A stretch of 64,000 bases of DNA from NCBI GenBank assembly GCA_963678675.1, contig OY783192.1, positions 26,100,288 through 26,164,287 of the forward strand. The letters run 5' to 3'. The stretch is from Xiphydria camelus (taxonomy: Eukaryota > Arthropoda > Insecta > Hymenoptera > Xiphydriidae). The notes below the pieces were generated by a model that did no database searches, had not been told where the DNA came from, and saw only the letters and a program-made list of their open reading frames with translations. The position numbers were made by a program, and so were the translations under genes. This document shows, in pieces, positions 36,691 through 48,085 of the stretch (positions are counted from its first letter, which is position 1; every line of letters starts with the position of its first letter).

Positions 36691-37471
36691 ACAGTATTGT
36701 GCGAATTAATGTGAACACGTCATAATATTGTCAATTCTACAAGTTATTTCCATGTGAATTACATATTACATAACCTCTACTCAGTATTTCATTAGTGTTA
36801 ATGCGAGTTACATATCTTCAGATTATTTTGAGTCGTTTTTTGTCTTTTTGTTGATTTTATAAGAAATATTGATACTAATAGTTTTTAGTGGTTATCTGAC
36901 GTAATGGATATCACGCCTAGGAAAAGGGAAATGGTTATCACACTGAGTGAGCACACATCAATGACGCAGAGAAACATTGCAAAAGAATGTTTTGTGAGTC
37001 TGGGAGTTGTAAACAAAATAATAAAGTAAAAAAGGGAGAATAGATGAGTGGAAGTGAAACGAAAAGGAAAATGTGGAAGAAAGAGGAAAACAACTCCTCG
37101 AGATGAATGTTTTCTTTTACGTAATAGCAAACTGAACCCCGAAAAAACAAGCTTTGATCTTCAACAAGACTTAGAAAAGGCTGGAGTGAAAATTCATGAC
37201 TCCGCAGTTTGTAGATGACTTCTAGAGGATGGAAGAAAAGCCTTAAGACCACAGAAGAAACAACTGACGTCTGCTATGATTAAGAAAAGGCTAGCTTGGG
37301 CCAAAAAATATGCCCACTGAACTGCAGAAGACTGGAGAAAAGTATTATTTTTCGATGAGACACACTTTTTAGTATCGATGCCGGTCAAAATTTGTTAGAA
37401 AGAGTGCGGACGAGACGCTAACTGCCGCTCATTTGGTCCAAACGGTAAAACATCCAGTAAAAAAAAAAGGT

Positions 37472-38980
37472 GTGAGTGCCGTTGTACTCACGGAGGATGT
37501 GTAAACATCTTACAATTATCTGCGGTCCGAGTTTAATTGAGGAATATGACGTCGTAGTTCGACATAAAGAAGTTTAATTTTTTCTATAATGAAATATTTA
37601 TTATTATTATATTAGATTTATAACTTACTACAGCCCGTCCCGGCTTTGCACGGGTAGATTGTGGATTGATTTTGTCCGTCCACCATTGTTTAAATACATT
37701 TTTAATACAAAACTTTAGTATTTTTCCCGGGCTACGCAATGGTCATATTGGATTTGACCTTGACCATGACCTTCAAGGTTATATCAAGGTCAAATTAATT
37801 TTTTTTTTCACGTTCAAATGTGTCCTTGACCATTTTTTTCATGTTACCTTTATTGTCAGCGCAGGTCAAATTTAGGTCAAGTATAGTTCGACTTTTGAAC
37901 ACCCTGTATAAGATTTACTATCTCAGAAACCTTCGCGGATATGCGTCCAACTGTTCCCCAAATTTTCATCGCAATCGGATGAACGGTTTAGGAAGGCATA
38001 ATAATCATCCGTACCGGTACTTTTTGAACACCCTGTATAAGATTTACTAAGAAACCTTCGCGGGTATGCGTCCAACCATTTCCCAACTTTTCATCGCAAT
38101 CGGATGGACGGTTTAGGAAGGCATAATAATCATCAGTACCGGTACTTTTTGAACACCTTTTATAAGATTTATTAACTCAGAAACCTTCGCGGGTATGCGT
38201 CCAACCATTCCCCAAAGTTTCATCGCAATCGGATGAACGGTTTAGGAAAGCATAATAATCATCCGTACCGGTACTTTTTGAACACCCTGTATAAGATGTA
38301 CTAACTCATCGCAATCGGATGAACGGTTTAGGAAGGCATAATAATCATCCGTACCGGTACTTTTTGAACACCCTGTATAAGATTTACTAACTCAAACCTT
38401 CGCGGATATGCGTCCAACTGTTCCCCAAATTTTCGTCGCAATCGGATGAACGGTTTAGGAAGGCATAATAATAATCCGTACCGGTACTTTTTGAACACCC
38501 TGTATAAGATTTACTAACTCAGAATCCTTCGCGGGCATGCGTCCAACCATTCCCCAACTTTTCATCGCAATCGGATGAACGGTTTAGGAAGGCATAATAA
38601 TCATTAGTACCGGTACTTTTTGAACACCCTGTATACGATTTACTAACTCAGAAACTTTCACGGGCATGCGTCCAACCATTCCCCAAAGTTTCATCGCAAT
38701 CGGATGAATGGTTTAGGAAGGCATTTGATATTACCTTAAAGGTCACGGTCAAGGTCAAATCCAATACGACCACTGGGTAGCCACGGGAAAATCCTTAAAG
38801 TTTTGTATTAAACATTTTTCTCTAAAATGTTTTCCCGTTGAGATAATCCAGCTTGCGCGAATAGTATGCGCAGTAGCGCCACACACACACTGACGCAGTC
38901 ACATGTACACGGCTTACGTCTGACGCTCGATTTCCCAGGAAGGTCCCACCGTAGAGCCATAGCATAGATGTTTACACATC
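37472..38980. mobile_element. Insertion splitting the Tc1-like gene
   Basis: The Tc1 coding sequence stops at HPVKKK and resumes at KMFWD on the far side. Near its ends are GATGTGTAAACATCT (37496) and the inverse AGATGTTTACACATC (38967), and mirrored ATTGGATTTGACCTTGACC / GGTCAAGGTCAAATCCAAT blocks (37748, 38745). So it is an inverted-repeat element. The middle is a tandem array (37897-38725). CCGTCCCGGCTTTGCACGGG occurs at 37636. No coding sequence. Confidence 0.75.
37897..38725 (+). repeat. ~128 bp tandem array, about 6.5 units
   Basis: GAACACCCTGTATAAG starts at 37897, 38026, 38151 (variant), 38280, 38366, 38493 and 38622. Intervals are 125-129 bases except one of 86, where a unit is shortened. 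Units share CGCGGGTATGCGTCCAACC, CATCGCAATCGGATGAACGG and CCGTACCGGTAC. Few differences between units indicate recent expansion within the element. Confidence 0.93.
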
Positions 38981-39207
38981 AAAAGATGTTTTGGGACTGT
39001 TTTTCATACGTGGGCACTGGGAAACTTGTCCCAGTTGAAGGTATAATGAACAGCGAGAAGTATAAAGTAATGTTGGAGAGTAGTTTAATCACCTAACTGG
39101 ATAAAGTTCAAGCAGTCGACGGACCGATCTTTCAACAGGACTCGGCTCTATGTCATGTTTTTCTTTCTAACAAATTTTGACCGGCACTGATACGAGATTT
39201 TCGAAAG

Positions 39208-39520
39208 TTTTGAATTTTTGCAAATACAACTTCATATTCATAATCAGCGACCCAAAAAAACCCCTATACCACATTTGGCATGAATCCATCAAGTTTCGAA
39301 ATTCTCGTCCGCCATATTGGATCCGCCATCTTGAATTTTTAAAATTTAACTTCAGATTCGTGATCAGCGACCCAAAAAACCCCCCTATACCAAATTTGGC
39401 ATAAATCCGTCGATTTTCGATAATCTTGTCCGCCATATTGGATCCGTCATCTTGAATTTTTGAAATGTGACTTCAGATTCGTGATCAGCGACCCAAAAAA
39501 TCCCCTGTACCGAATTTGGT
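39208..39520 (+). repeat. ~120 bp tandem repeat, about 2.6 units
   Basis: CAGCGACCCAAAAAA recurs at 39245, 39364 and 39484, with CCGCCATATTGGATCCGCCA between. Intervals of 119-120 bases. Immediately follows the broken Tc1 gene; non-coding. Confidence 0.85.
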
Positions 39521-39829
39521 TTAAGTTCATTAACGTTTTGAAAATCATGATCTCTGGCTGGTTTTTTGAGATTTAAAAAAAATGTGATGTGATGGCCAAA
39601 CTTTGACACCGGATTCGTGAACAGGAGGCAAAATTACTACGTATAACATATATCGCATCAAAAGTATACCCCACTTTTTTTTTGTGTGTCACACTTGTTT
39701 TGAGTAATGAGTTAGCATCGAGTAGGGTCTTCTCCTTACGCAAGAAGGAATTTTTCCTCCCAAGAAGGAAAAGTGGACTCGCCATCTCGTGGCACGGCGG
39801 TGCGCATTGTGAGTTTGACTTTATACCAG
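39521..39829. other. Intergenic DNA
   Basis: No recognisable gene or repeat apart from the end of the tandem repeat. Confidence 0.4.
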
Positions 39830-40215
39830 TTTAGCAAATGTAAGAAATGAATATGCATTTATACTATCAAGGTTTGTAAAATACAGAATTTATTTGCAAA
39901 ATTGCAAAAACTGTACAGTGATTCAGATTTAGTACATCAAGTTGTATGAAGTACATTTAATACAAATTATATTTAGTAAATTCCAAACAATGTATAGTAA
40001 AAAATTACGGATTCAATATTTTTACTACACAAGTTTAGTAAATTTAATAGACGAGTGAGTATTCTTAAAGCAAATGTTTGTAAAATTTATAATTTTTTTT
40101 ATAAAATTGATATTCATATTAATTAGAGTTTGTTACGTCAAATTTATAAATTTACGATACGTTTGTGTAGAAAATGTGCAGTAAATTTTCTAAAATTTTT
40201 GACAGTGTAGAATGA
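39830..40215. repeat. Element body with TTTAGTAAATT words
   Basis: TTTAGTAAATTT-like words recur (for example near 39976, 40030, 40180). The right edge read on the other strand, CTACACTGTCAAAAATTTTAG, resembles the TACACTGAGAAAAA-type ends at 15437. Shares its word with 3850-5400. Non-coding. Confidence 0.35.
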
Positions 40216-40983
40216 ATCGAGTGCATCACTCCAGTATTCGAGAAAACTTCGAAATACATTGATAAAAGTATCCCAAAAAGCCGATTGGACCCGTAAGAGG
40301 AGTCCGTCCCCAGATAGATTCGCAGATAAAGATATCACATTTTCGACGGTCATAAAAGCCCGAGATTCCAACGCCATAAAGTCGAAGTAGTAAAATATCT
40401 TAAGGTATAGTAAGTATTCTCGCGTCTCCGGGTAAGAATGCTAAGAGAGGGAAAGCTCGAAGGGTCCAACCCCCATGAGCTTCGAGACCAGGGATACGAG
40501 CTTTTACTTTTCAATACGAATATTTCAATCTCCGCCGAGTTCACCTAATATTCAAACCCCTCGATCTCCGTTGCGACGACGGTGAGTTTATCGATGCATC
40601 AACACATATAGTCGATCAGGGTGGAAGACGCAGTTTCCGAGTCCAAACTAGAAGTATTTATCTATGCGATATTTAAGATGCCGAGTAGGTGAGACAGGAT
40701 TGCTTTGCTAAAAAAGAATCGGGCAGGAGGGAATAAAGGCGAAGTCTCGCACTCACTTTTTGGTTGAAAGAAGCCGACGATTGCTCACTTTTGTAACGAG
40801 TACAGAGGATGAAAATAATTCGTTTACTTCCTCATCAGCAACGCTCTTACACTCTCTAGCTGAACTGACTTCTCCTTTGCTATATGCGATACAGGTATAG
40901 ATACTTATAGTGATTGTTGTTTCCTATACAACTCCCACGCACGTGATATGTAAACTTATTTCCATTTTTTCTCTTTTAAATGT
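40216..40983. other. Unique DNA, no gene recognised
   Basis: Mixed composition and apparently single copy. Frames here show no domain and occur on both strands. Could be host intronic or intergenic DNA. Confidence 0.4.
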
Positions 40984-41982
40984 ATACACGGTGAGCCAAA
41001 TGTATGGAAACGGTGGAATAACTTTCGAGGGAGACATTTTGAAGAGAAATGTTTCAAACAAAACATTTAGGATTTTTCCCTGGCCATCCAATGGTGACCT
41101 TGAATCTGACCATGAACTCGACCTTGAAGGTCATTCCAAGGTCAAGGTCGCTTTTTTAAATGGGAACCCCTATTTTTTATGGCGGATTTGAAAGGAGCGG
41201 ACAATTTTACGTCTGAATATGACCTTTGACCTTGGATTCAAGGTAAAGGTCAACGATCAAATAGGAAAGTTTTAGGTTTTTTCCCTGGCCATCTAATGGT
41301 AACCATGAATCTGACCTTGACCTCAACCTTGAAGTTCATTCCAAGTTCAAAGTATCTTTTTTAAATGGCAACCTACATTTTTTATCCACCGATTTATCTG
41401 AAATTTGGTACGGGTTTTTTTTTTGGGTTGCTGATTACGATTCTGAAGATAGATTTTGAAAATACTTCAATACAAGATGACGGATCCAAGATAGTGGCAA
41501 AATTTTGGAATATCCACCGATTTATCCCAAATTTTGTGCTCATGTCACCTTGCCTTAAGTGGCCGGTTGCTAACACCATAAAAAATGTAGGTTGCCATTT
41601 AAAAAAGATACCTTGAACTTATAATGAACTTCAAGGTCGAGGTCAAGGTCAGATTCATGGTTACCATTAGATGGCCAGGGAAAAACCTAAAACTTTCCTA
41701 TTTGATCGTTGACCTTTACCTTGAATCCAAGGTCAAGGTCAAAGGTCATTCGGACGTAAAATTTTCCGCTTCTTCCAAATCGGTCATAAAAAATAGGGGT
41801 TCCCATTTAAAAAAGCGACCTTGACCTTGGAATGACCTTCAAGGTCGAGTTCATGGTCAGATTCAAGATCACCATTGGATGGCCAGGGAAAAATCCTAAA
41901 TGTTTTGTTTGAAACATTTTTCTTCAAAATGTCTCCCTCGAAAGTTATTCCACCGTTTCCATACATTTGGCTCACCCTGTAT
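40984..41982. mobile_element. 1 kb foldback element rich in AGGTCA half-sites
   Basis: Outer ends TACACGGTGAGCCAAATGTA and inverse ATTTGGCTCACCCTGTA. Arms (40984-41390, 41575-41982) are about 95% identical inverse copies around a ~185 base centre. AGGTCA or TGACCT hexamers occur more than a dozen times, including TCAAGGTCA and a direct AGGTCAAAGGTCA (about 41737, with the inverse TGACCTTTGACCT at 41220). The peptide frame MSQMYGNGGITFEGD... in both arms is a palindrome artefact. Confidence 0.88.
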
Positions 41983-42306
41983 GTATAACGTGACGTGGTG
42001 GTAATATTGGGGGCGTTGTCATATGTACTATATTAGTGTGTGTCCACAGTATATTCATTTTCGGAGGAGCGACGCGACTGCTGTATAAGTATCTTATTCG
42101 TGCTCAACTTTTTGTTCTCAGATTAAAATCGAACTTAGATGCATAAATATTGAATTCAACTTCTCTTCGAGTTCAGAATTGGAATACGAAGTGGGTAGCG
42201 GTAAGGATTTTCTAATAACGCGCTGCTATGTTGCAGTTATGTATAATAAACGTGTCAACGGTTGTAAAGCACGCATAGCTACACACAAAGAAAAGTGTAT
42301 TTATAG

Positions 42307-42722
42307 TTAACACGTTAGCTGCCCAAATGACACAACAAAATCATTATTCTCAAGCCCAAATAACTTTTTTCGTTTAAATAAACAAAATTGTGTTATAATT
42401 ATAAATTGTTATTGTTTTTTACTCTTACCTAAAAACAACCTCAAAATATGGTTTTAAAAATGAAGACCTATACTTATGGGTTTCAGAGCCTGGACTGGTT
42501 CAGGGCTCCGAAACCCAAATTGCCGGGACTCAAAACTTCGAGTTATAACCTGTCCACAGTCTGGGGCAGCAGAAACGATTGTATTTCAAAACCCCGTTGT
42601 CGGGCCACAGGCTCTATAAAGTGAATGGCAAGGCTGAGAGGCCCGGCATATGGGTTTCAGTACGTATTGGACCACGTGTACTGAAACCCAAGTGTCGGGT
42701 GTCATGACAGCTAACGTGTTAA
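42307..42722. mobile_element. MITE with TTAACACGTTAGCTG ends
   Basis: TTAACACGTTAGCTG at the left and CAGCTAACGTGTTAA at the right are exact inverse copies of 15 bases. The interior repeats inverted GGGTTTCAG/CTGAAACCC and CCGGC words. TTAA at both ends would fit a piggyBac-like target, but this is only a resemblance. Confidence 0.75.
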
Positions 42723-43307
42723 TAAACGTATACTTGCATAGAGCGAAATAAATATTTCGTTGAGACAAACAAGCTCATTAACTATTACTGGCAATTTTTT
42801 AGAGACAAATAAATATTCTCTCATAATTAATAAATAGTTTCTTGTCCTGACGAAATATTTATTTCGCCATATTCAAGTATATCTACGTTTCTTAACCACA
42901 AATAAATTGTTCTCTCAATGTACTTGTAATGGACAAAGTGTAATGTGATTATTGGACGTGTAGATTAATTAAGTTTTTCTCACAATAGCGCGTTATATCA
43001 CAATAAATTAAGGCGGCTGGAAAAGGTCCGCAGAACTTCTTTACATCGATTCATAGTAAGTAAGTGTTCATCCTTCTCGAACGAATTTACCTATAGTAAT
43101 CCAATTTTTGTAATGCACCTCACGGTAATTTTATTATATTTAACTCTTAGATTTGGTTAAAAACACACTGTTACACTCTGTAATAGTCGCATGCAAATCC
43201 CACCGATTGTAGGATATTTTCTCCTAAAAAGTCATTGTTTTCACACTGTTTCTACTCAATTTAAAGGTCGCATGTCCATTTGTATTACTAATTTATACAA
43301 GAATTTA
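42723..43307. other. Intergenic DNA, nothing recognised
   Basis: AT-rich, with several AAATATTTATTTCG-like words. No gene. Confidence 0.4.
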
Positions 43308-45296
43308 TACAGGGTGTCCCATTTGAAACAATCCAGCTAAATATCTCGTGAGGGGGGCAAGTGACATTAAATTTTTAGACATAAATTATAGGTTTTCGAG
43401 GGGGACATTTGATGCATGCATTTTTTGAGCTTTCAAAGCCATTCTTGCAAGCTGCAAGCACAAGGAGCTTTTTTTTCAAATGGCAATCGCATTTTTCATC
43501 CTAATGAAACTTGTCCGCCTTGATGAGTTATTTTCAAATACCTCATCATTCATGTCAATTACTTCGATTTTACTCGAAGAATACGACGAAAATGAGTTCT
43601 GGTATCAAACTGAAGATTCAGACTTTCTTAGCATGACTCAGGATGCACCACGTGGAGGTAAAGTCTGCTCGCATTCCTTGCGCAAAAAAAGGAGAAAAAA
43701 TAGCGCAAACATGTGTGGAGGTTCATGCGCTCATGAATTCACGAGTTGTTCAATGTTCCCACCGTTGACTTGCAAGCACAACTCAATTCGGCGGCGAAAA
43801 TTTTCAACAACCCTTCGAAGAACTTGGGGCGTAATGCTTGCAATAGCCTCCCTGATACGTCTCTGTAAGTCTACCGGAGTGGTCGGTCGATTCACGTAAA
43901 CAACGTCTTTGACGAAGCCTCACAGGTAGTAATCAAGTGGCGTAAGATCCGGTGATCGTGGAGGCCATGGAATGTAAAGACCCCGACCAATCAAACGATT
44001 CAAGAAGGCACCATTCAGGTGATTCCTCACAGCTCGAGCGAAATGATGTGGAGCGCCATCCTGTTGAAACTACATTCTCTGTCTCGTCTGCAAGTTCACG
44101 GTCTCTATCAGTGCTGATTACTGATTACGCAAGAATTCCAGGTAATTCTGACCGGTGACATTACAATCAAAAAAGTATGGACCTATCACTTGCTCATCGA
44201 CGATACCGCACCACACGTTCACTTTCCAACGATGCTGATGATCAATGTGTTGACTCCAGCGAGGATTTTCCCTTGACCAATAATGACAATTGTGTCGATT
44301 CAATGAACCAGTACTCTGGAACGTTGCCTCGTCAATGAAGAGAACGTACTGGAAAAAATTCGAATCTTCATTCAGTCTTTGCAAGGCCCAATTACAAAAG
44401 TCGACACGATTCCGTCGGTCTTGCGTGGACAATGTTTGAGTCAACGTTATGTGATACGGATGGTAGCGGCCAGATCGGAGGATTCTTTGGGCGGTGCTCT
44501 GTAGTATACCTAAATCTCGTTCGATTTCTCTCAAACTGATGTGCGGATTCATGTGAATCATAGCGAGAATGGCAACAGCTCGAGGATCATTACGATTAAT
44601 GCCTTGTTGTTGTAGTTGCCGTCGTCGATAAATTCGTCCTCTCGTACAATTTCGTTCAATGTTGCGAATTACTGCATGTGTGGGATGACGTCGGCGATTA
44701 GGGTACCGTTCTCGATATGTCGGAGCAGCGGCTCGATAGAATCGTCGGCACTCTCCTAATACGAGTAAAATATCCACAATTTCACTCGCTGAGTACATCG
44801 TAATGTGTTCAATGAAATTACAGGCGATACTAACTCGATTCTGGTTGAATTGAAACTGTTTCGAATAACAGAATCCTCGAGGTAATGGGGAATTCTTTGT
44901 TATTGTTTACATTCCATAAGTACGGTTGGTGAATGGATTGGCGGAACAATCATCCACGCCAACACGCATCAAGGGTATGTGAATCTTCAGTTTGATACCA
45001 GAACTCATTTTCGTCGCATTTTTCGAGTAAAATCGAAGGAATTGACATGAATATATGATGAGGTATTTAAAAACAACTCATCAAGGCGGGCAAGTTTCAT
45101 TGGAGTGAAAAATGCGATTGCCATTTGAAAAAAAGCTCCTTGTGCTTGCAGCTTGCAAGCATGGCCTTGAAAGCTCAAAAAATGCATGCGTCAAATGTCC
45201 CCCTCGAAACCCTACAATTATGACTTTAAAAATTTCCTGTCACTTGCCCCCCTTAGGAGATATTTAGGTGGAGTGTTTCAAATGGAATATCCTGTA
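43308..45296. mobile_element. Tc1/mariner-superfamily element with ~310 bp inverted repeats
   Basis: Outer ends are TACAGGGTGTCCCATTTGAAA and the inverse of it with TA at each flank. Inverted arms run about 310 bases each (43308-43618, 44988-45296) at roughly 88-90% identity, far longer than the classical ~30 bp mariner repeats. Between them lies one minus-strand transposase gene. Complete but for the stops in that gene. Confidence 0.88.
43731..44798 (-). pseudogene. Mariner-type transposase (apparent DD41D), three nonsense codons
   Basis: One frame of 356 codons runs from ATG at 44798 to TGA at 43731. The N-terminus (SASEIVDILLVLGECRRFYR..) is the DUF4817-type helix-turn-helix, followed by a second HTH (ISLREIERDLGILQSTAQRIL). 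Catalytic residues: D in VLFIDEATF, D in FQQDGAPHHFA, and a third D in SPDLTPLDYYL. My count between the last two is 41 residues, as in the DD41D group. Stops interrupt the frame at 44118-44120 (TAA), 44070-44072 (TAG) and 43920-43922 (TGA). The last two sit where tryptophan is expected, so they look like single-base changes. No frameshift is present, so inactivation is recent. The mature enzyme would cut at TA. Confidence 0.85.
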
Positions 45297-45948
45297 TAAA
45301 TAAAGTTCTGCCAAGATGCCGACATTTTCCACGGCATGATCTACTTTATCCATATTTTTCTGAAGTGAAATTATTTATTATAGATGAATACTTTGACGTA
45401 TTTTATACCTAAGCACTCTGGTCAATAGTCTGAGGATCTGTACCCCCGTTTTAAAATGATTTGTATTCTATGATTTAAATCGGTAAAACAATGCATTGGC
45501 AATAAAATAGTTATGTTTTCTAGCCGCCCTAATGTTACATTCAACGTATATGTTACTTCCAATTTCTCACTGATTTATGCAAGTACATAGTACAGCAATC
45601 AAACAGATGAATCTACACTGAAAAAAAGTATGACTCCTACAATGCTAAAATACAAAGCTAGAAGTGGAGAGTTCCATGTATAAAACCGCATACTAACATT
45701 AGCAATATCAGTTCTGTTACTAATTTCGGCTAAAATAGCACTATGATATTCTAAACATAACTCTATTTATTCCCTTCTCATAGCAATAGGATTAATAGTT
45801 TTACAAACTGTTTGGTTATATGTATAGCTGTCAGAGCTATCCACCCATATAACATTCGATATATTGTACTATGTATATACACACAGAATCTATAATGCGA
45901 AAAATATATCGTGTATATTCCATATACCTATATGCAATATTCATTTAT
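45297..45948. other. Intergenic DNA
   Basis: CTACACTGAAAAAAAGTATG at 45612 resembles a TACACTGAGAAAAA-type end, and GCTAAAAT/TAGCATT words follow, so part may be such an element. No gene. Confidence 0.35.
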
Positions 45949-46356
45949 AGAGGAGAACGTCCGAATATGGGCTCTGTACTTAATATGGACCCCTGGTTTA
46001 TTTACCTAACAAAGAACGCTATTTATCTGAAGGTGAGTAAATTTAAGCTAGCATGGCCGCCACATAAACATCGCCCGTTTTTGTCTTCATTCCACATGGT
46101 GTTTGTCCAAGGTGCGGGCTTGTTTGTTTTCTGTTTAGCGAAAATTTTGCAATGCAAGTTTAATTATCCTGATTTTCATATTTTCTGTTATTAGTTCATT
46201 AACAGAAGGAAAGGTTAAAAATACATTCTTGCACATGTTCTCGTCATTTAAAAAATAGTATCTATGTTAAAACTTAATTTTTAAATTTGTTGTATATGTG
46301 TGGAGTATGGGCCCCTGTGTTAATTGAATATGGACAACGTTCCGGGACATCTCTGT
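45949..46356. repeat. Possible MITE with ATATGGNCCC words
   Basis: GAGAACGTCCGAATATGGGC at the left and the inverse AATATGGACAACGTTCC at the right are imperfect inverted ends. ATATGGRCCC words are repeated near both (45965, 45985, 46306). No coding sequence. Confidence 0.45.
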
Positions 46357-47190
46357 AGAAGAACGCCTATGTGTACGATTTTTATCACTACTTTGCAATA
46401 TTTCTATCATTTTTCATTTTGGAATCAAGAGATACGGCAGTGTCTCGCGGCATGTTCATTCAAGTAGTTCGTTAGAACGACGAACGACGGCAGCGCTGTC
46501 GCCGCGGGCACCCGTGTATCTTTACAGGAAAAATGTCTGCCCCCTTCACCCCTCAATTTTTACATCGAATTTTCTCAATAAATATACGGTTATAACCAAA
46601 ACTATGCTTAGTTACGCCATATAAATTGACTATTCTCTATCGATAGAGACCAGAATAAATGTTATAAGTTACATATTAACAGAGATTCTTCCTTAGCAAC
46701 GCGAAGCCACGCCCCTCGCGCCTAAAAGGCGAGAATCCGATTTCTCGGGCGATACATATACATATGTCTAAATGTCCGAAAAATTCCGCCTATCTTCGGC
46801 GATAGTCGGCCATGATCGGAAATGTGTATGTACACAGATGCGGCCCCACGCATACGCCATCAAATGTATGTGAGAGTGTGTGAGAGAATATATTCCTTGA
46901 ATGTTTGCTTATGGTTTTCAAAGTTAATAAAATATTTGCATTCGTGAAACGATTTCCCTCGCGTTTATTTCGATCCTCGGACGCGCTTGTTAATAAAAAG
47001 TAAAAATTCAGTGTAATCGGAGTTATGAATCTCAATAGTGGTGAATGTGACAGACGCTCCGTATAGTTTAATAATCGTTTGTATTTTTTTCGAATAATCG
47101 AGATAGTGAACGGATGCAGTGCTATGTTTCCCTGCTGCCTGTGCATCAAGAGCAGGAAAGGAGACGGCAGTATCTCAGAAGAATTGCCAT
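46357..47190. other. Unique intergenic DNA
   Basis: No recognisable gene. Composition is mixed with GC-richer pieces near 46480-46530 and 46690-46750. The minus-strand 137-codon frame at 46790-47203 has no visible domain. Confidence 0.4.
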
Positions 47191-47436
47191 CCCCGATAGC
47201 CAAGCGTGACTTTCACCCAAGCGTCACGCGGTGGCGTCACTGAGTGACGTTACTCTGATGCCACAGTGAGGATCCGGAGTGCGAGTTTTTGCCACAACGG
47301 AATACTTGATCCTGATTGGTATATTCGCTGATGCCTTACGGAATTTTTATTCGCGTTGGACACCGCCGTATGGTGGCGTTTCATTCTTCCTAAGATGGCC
47401 GTCGTTACGTACCGAATGCCAAGATAACCATGTAAC

Positions 47437-48058
47437 GTAAAGAAAGTATTTGTAAATAAAAGTTGTTTTAAGAGTGCAAGTGCAATAAACCCAATTCATA
47501 AGTGATGAATATCGGTATCGAAGATATCTTGTCAATTCTAGGAGAGTCAAAAATGCCGCTAGTGGAAGGAGAGACGGTATTGAAAGCAGTTTGTATTTTC
47601 CTGCGGAATCAAAAAGAGAAAGGAAAATGCAGTGAAAATCGTCGCTTCTTGCATACAATCGTCACATGTAACAAGTGCTCCTCACGAAGTTGAAGTGAAT
47701 ATCTTACTGGTAAACAACAATAACGAAGTAACGTGCAAGTGCAGCTGGGCCAGAGGAAGACGCAAACATGTTTTTGCAACGCTTCTGTACATAAATCAGT
47801 AGGGCAAATAGTACCATGTGACGATTGTACGCAAGAAGCGATGATTTTCACTGCATTTTGGTTTCTCTTTTTGATTCCGCAGGAAAATACAAACCTGCTT
47901 TCAATACCGCTTCTCCTTCCACTAGCGGAATTTTTGACTCTCCTAGAATTGATAAGATATCTTCGATACCGATATTCATCACCTATGAATTGGGTTTATT
48001 GCACTTGCACTTTTAAAACTACTTTTATTTACAAATTCTTTGTTTATATTACGTGGTT
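47437..48058. repeat. Palindrome with coding sequence in its arms
   Basis: Arms 47437-47672 and 47816-48058 are inverse copies at about 92%, around a 143 base loop. The arms encode the N-terminal part of the SWIM-type protein in one direction on the left arm and its antisense on the right arm; the loop encodes the finger. Confidence 0.85.
47505..47802 (+). pseudogene. SWIM-type zinc-finger protein fragment
   Basis: ATG at 47505 begins MNIGIEDILSILGESKMPLVEGETVLKA. After a frame change near 47660 the reading continues TSAPHEVEVNILL...VTCKCSWARGRRKHVFATLLYIN to a TAG at 47800. CKC followed by KHVFATLLY fits a SWIM finger (CxCxnCxH), but the third cysteine is missing. I associate this N-terminal plus SWIM arrangement with transposon proteins that continue into a YqaJ-type nuclease; no nuclease domain is present here. 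About 100 residues, truncated. Unlike the ISL2EU-like finger at 20.9 kb in sequence. Confidence 0.6.
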
Positions 48059-48085
48059 ATGTTGACATTTATTTTGAAAAAGAAA

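Larger units (their letters stand above)
36904..39165 (+). pseudogene. Tc1-like transposase, broken by a 1.5 kb insertion
   Basis: The first part (36904-37471) reads MDITPRKREMVITLSEHTS with a helix-turn-helix (QRNIAKECFVSLGVVNKIIK), then LDECFLL-like and SFDLQQDLEKAGVKIHD segments, a second HTH, and the first catalytic region KVLFFDETHF. A frame change near 37380 continues RSKFVRKSADETLTAAHLVQ. The gene resumes at about 38981 with KMFWDCFSYVGTGKLVPVEG, then IFQQDSALCHV (second catalytic D), and stops matching at about 39165. Stops at several places and frameshifts make it dead. The D...D motifs and spacing fit the Tc1 branch of IS630/Tc1/mariner; the final D/E is missing. Confidence 0.75.

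Noticed and set aside
37897..38725. CRISPR-like array
   Set aside because: Units are ~128 bp direct repeats without unique spacers, inside a transposon of a eukaryotic genome.
40910..41975. Two matching frames (MSQMYGNGGITFEGD...) on opposite strands
   Set aside because: Both arise from the arms of one palindrome; no domain, and the mirrored pair is expected from the inverted repeat.
46790..47203. 137-codon minus frame
   Set aside because: No recognisable domain; AT-rich, mixed composition; no splice or promoter support.
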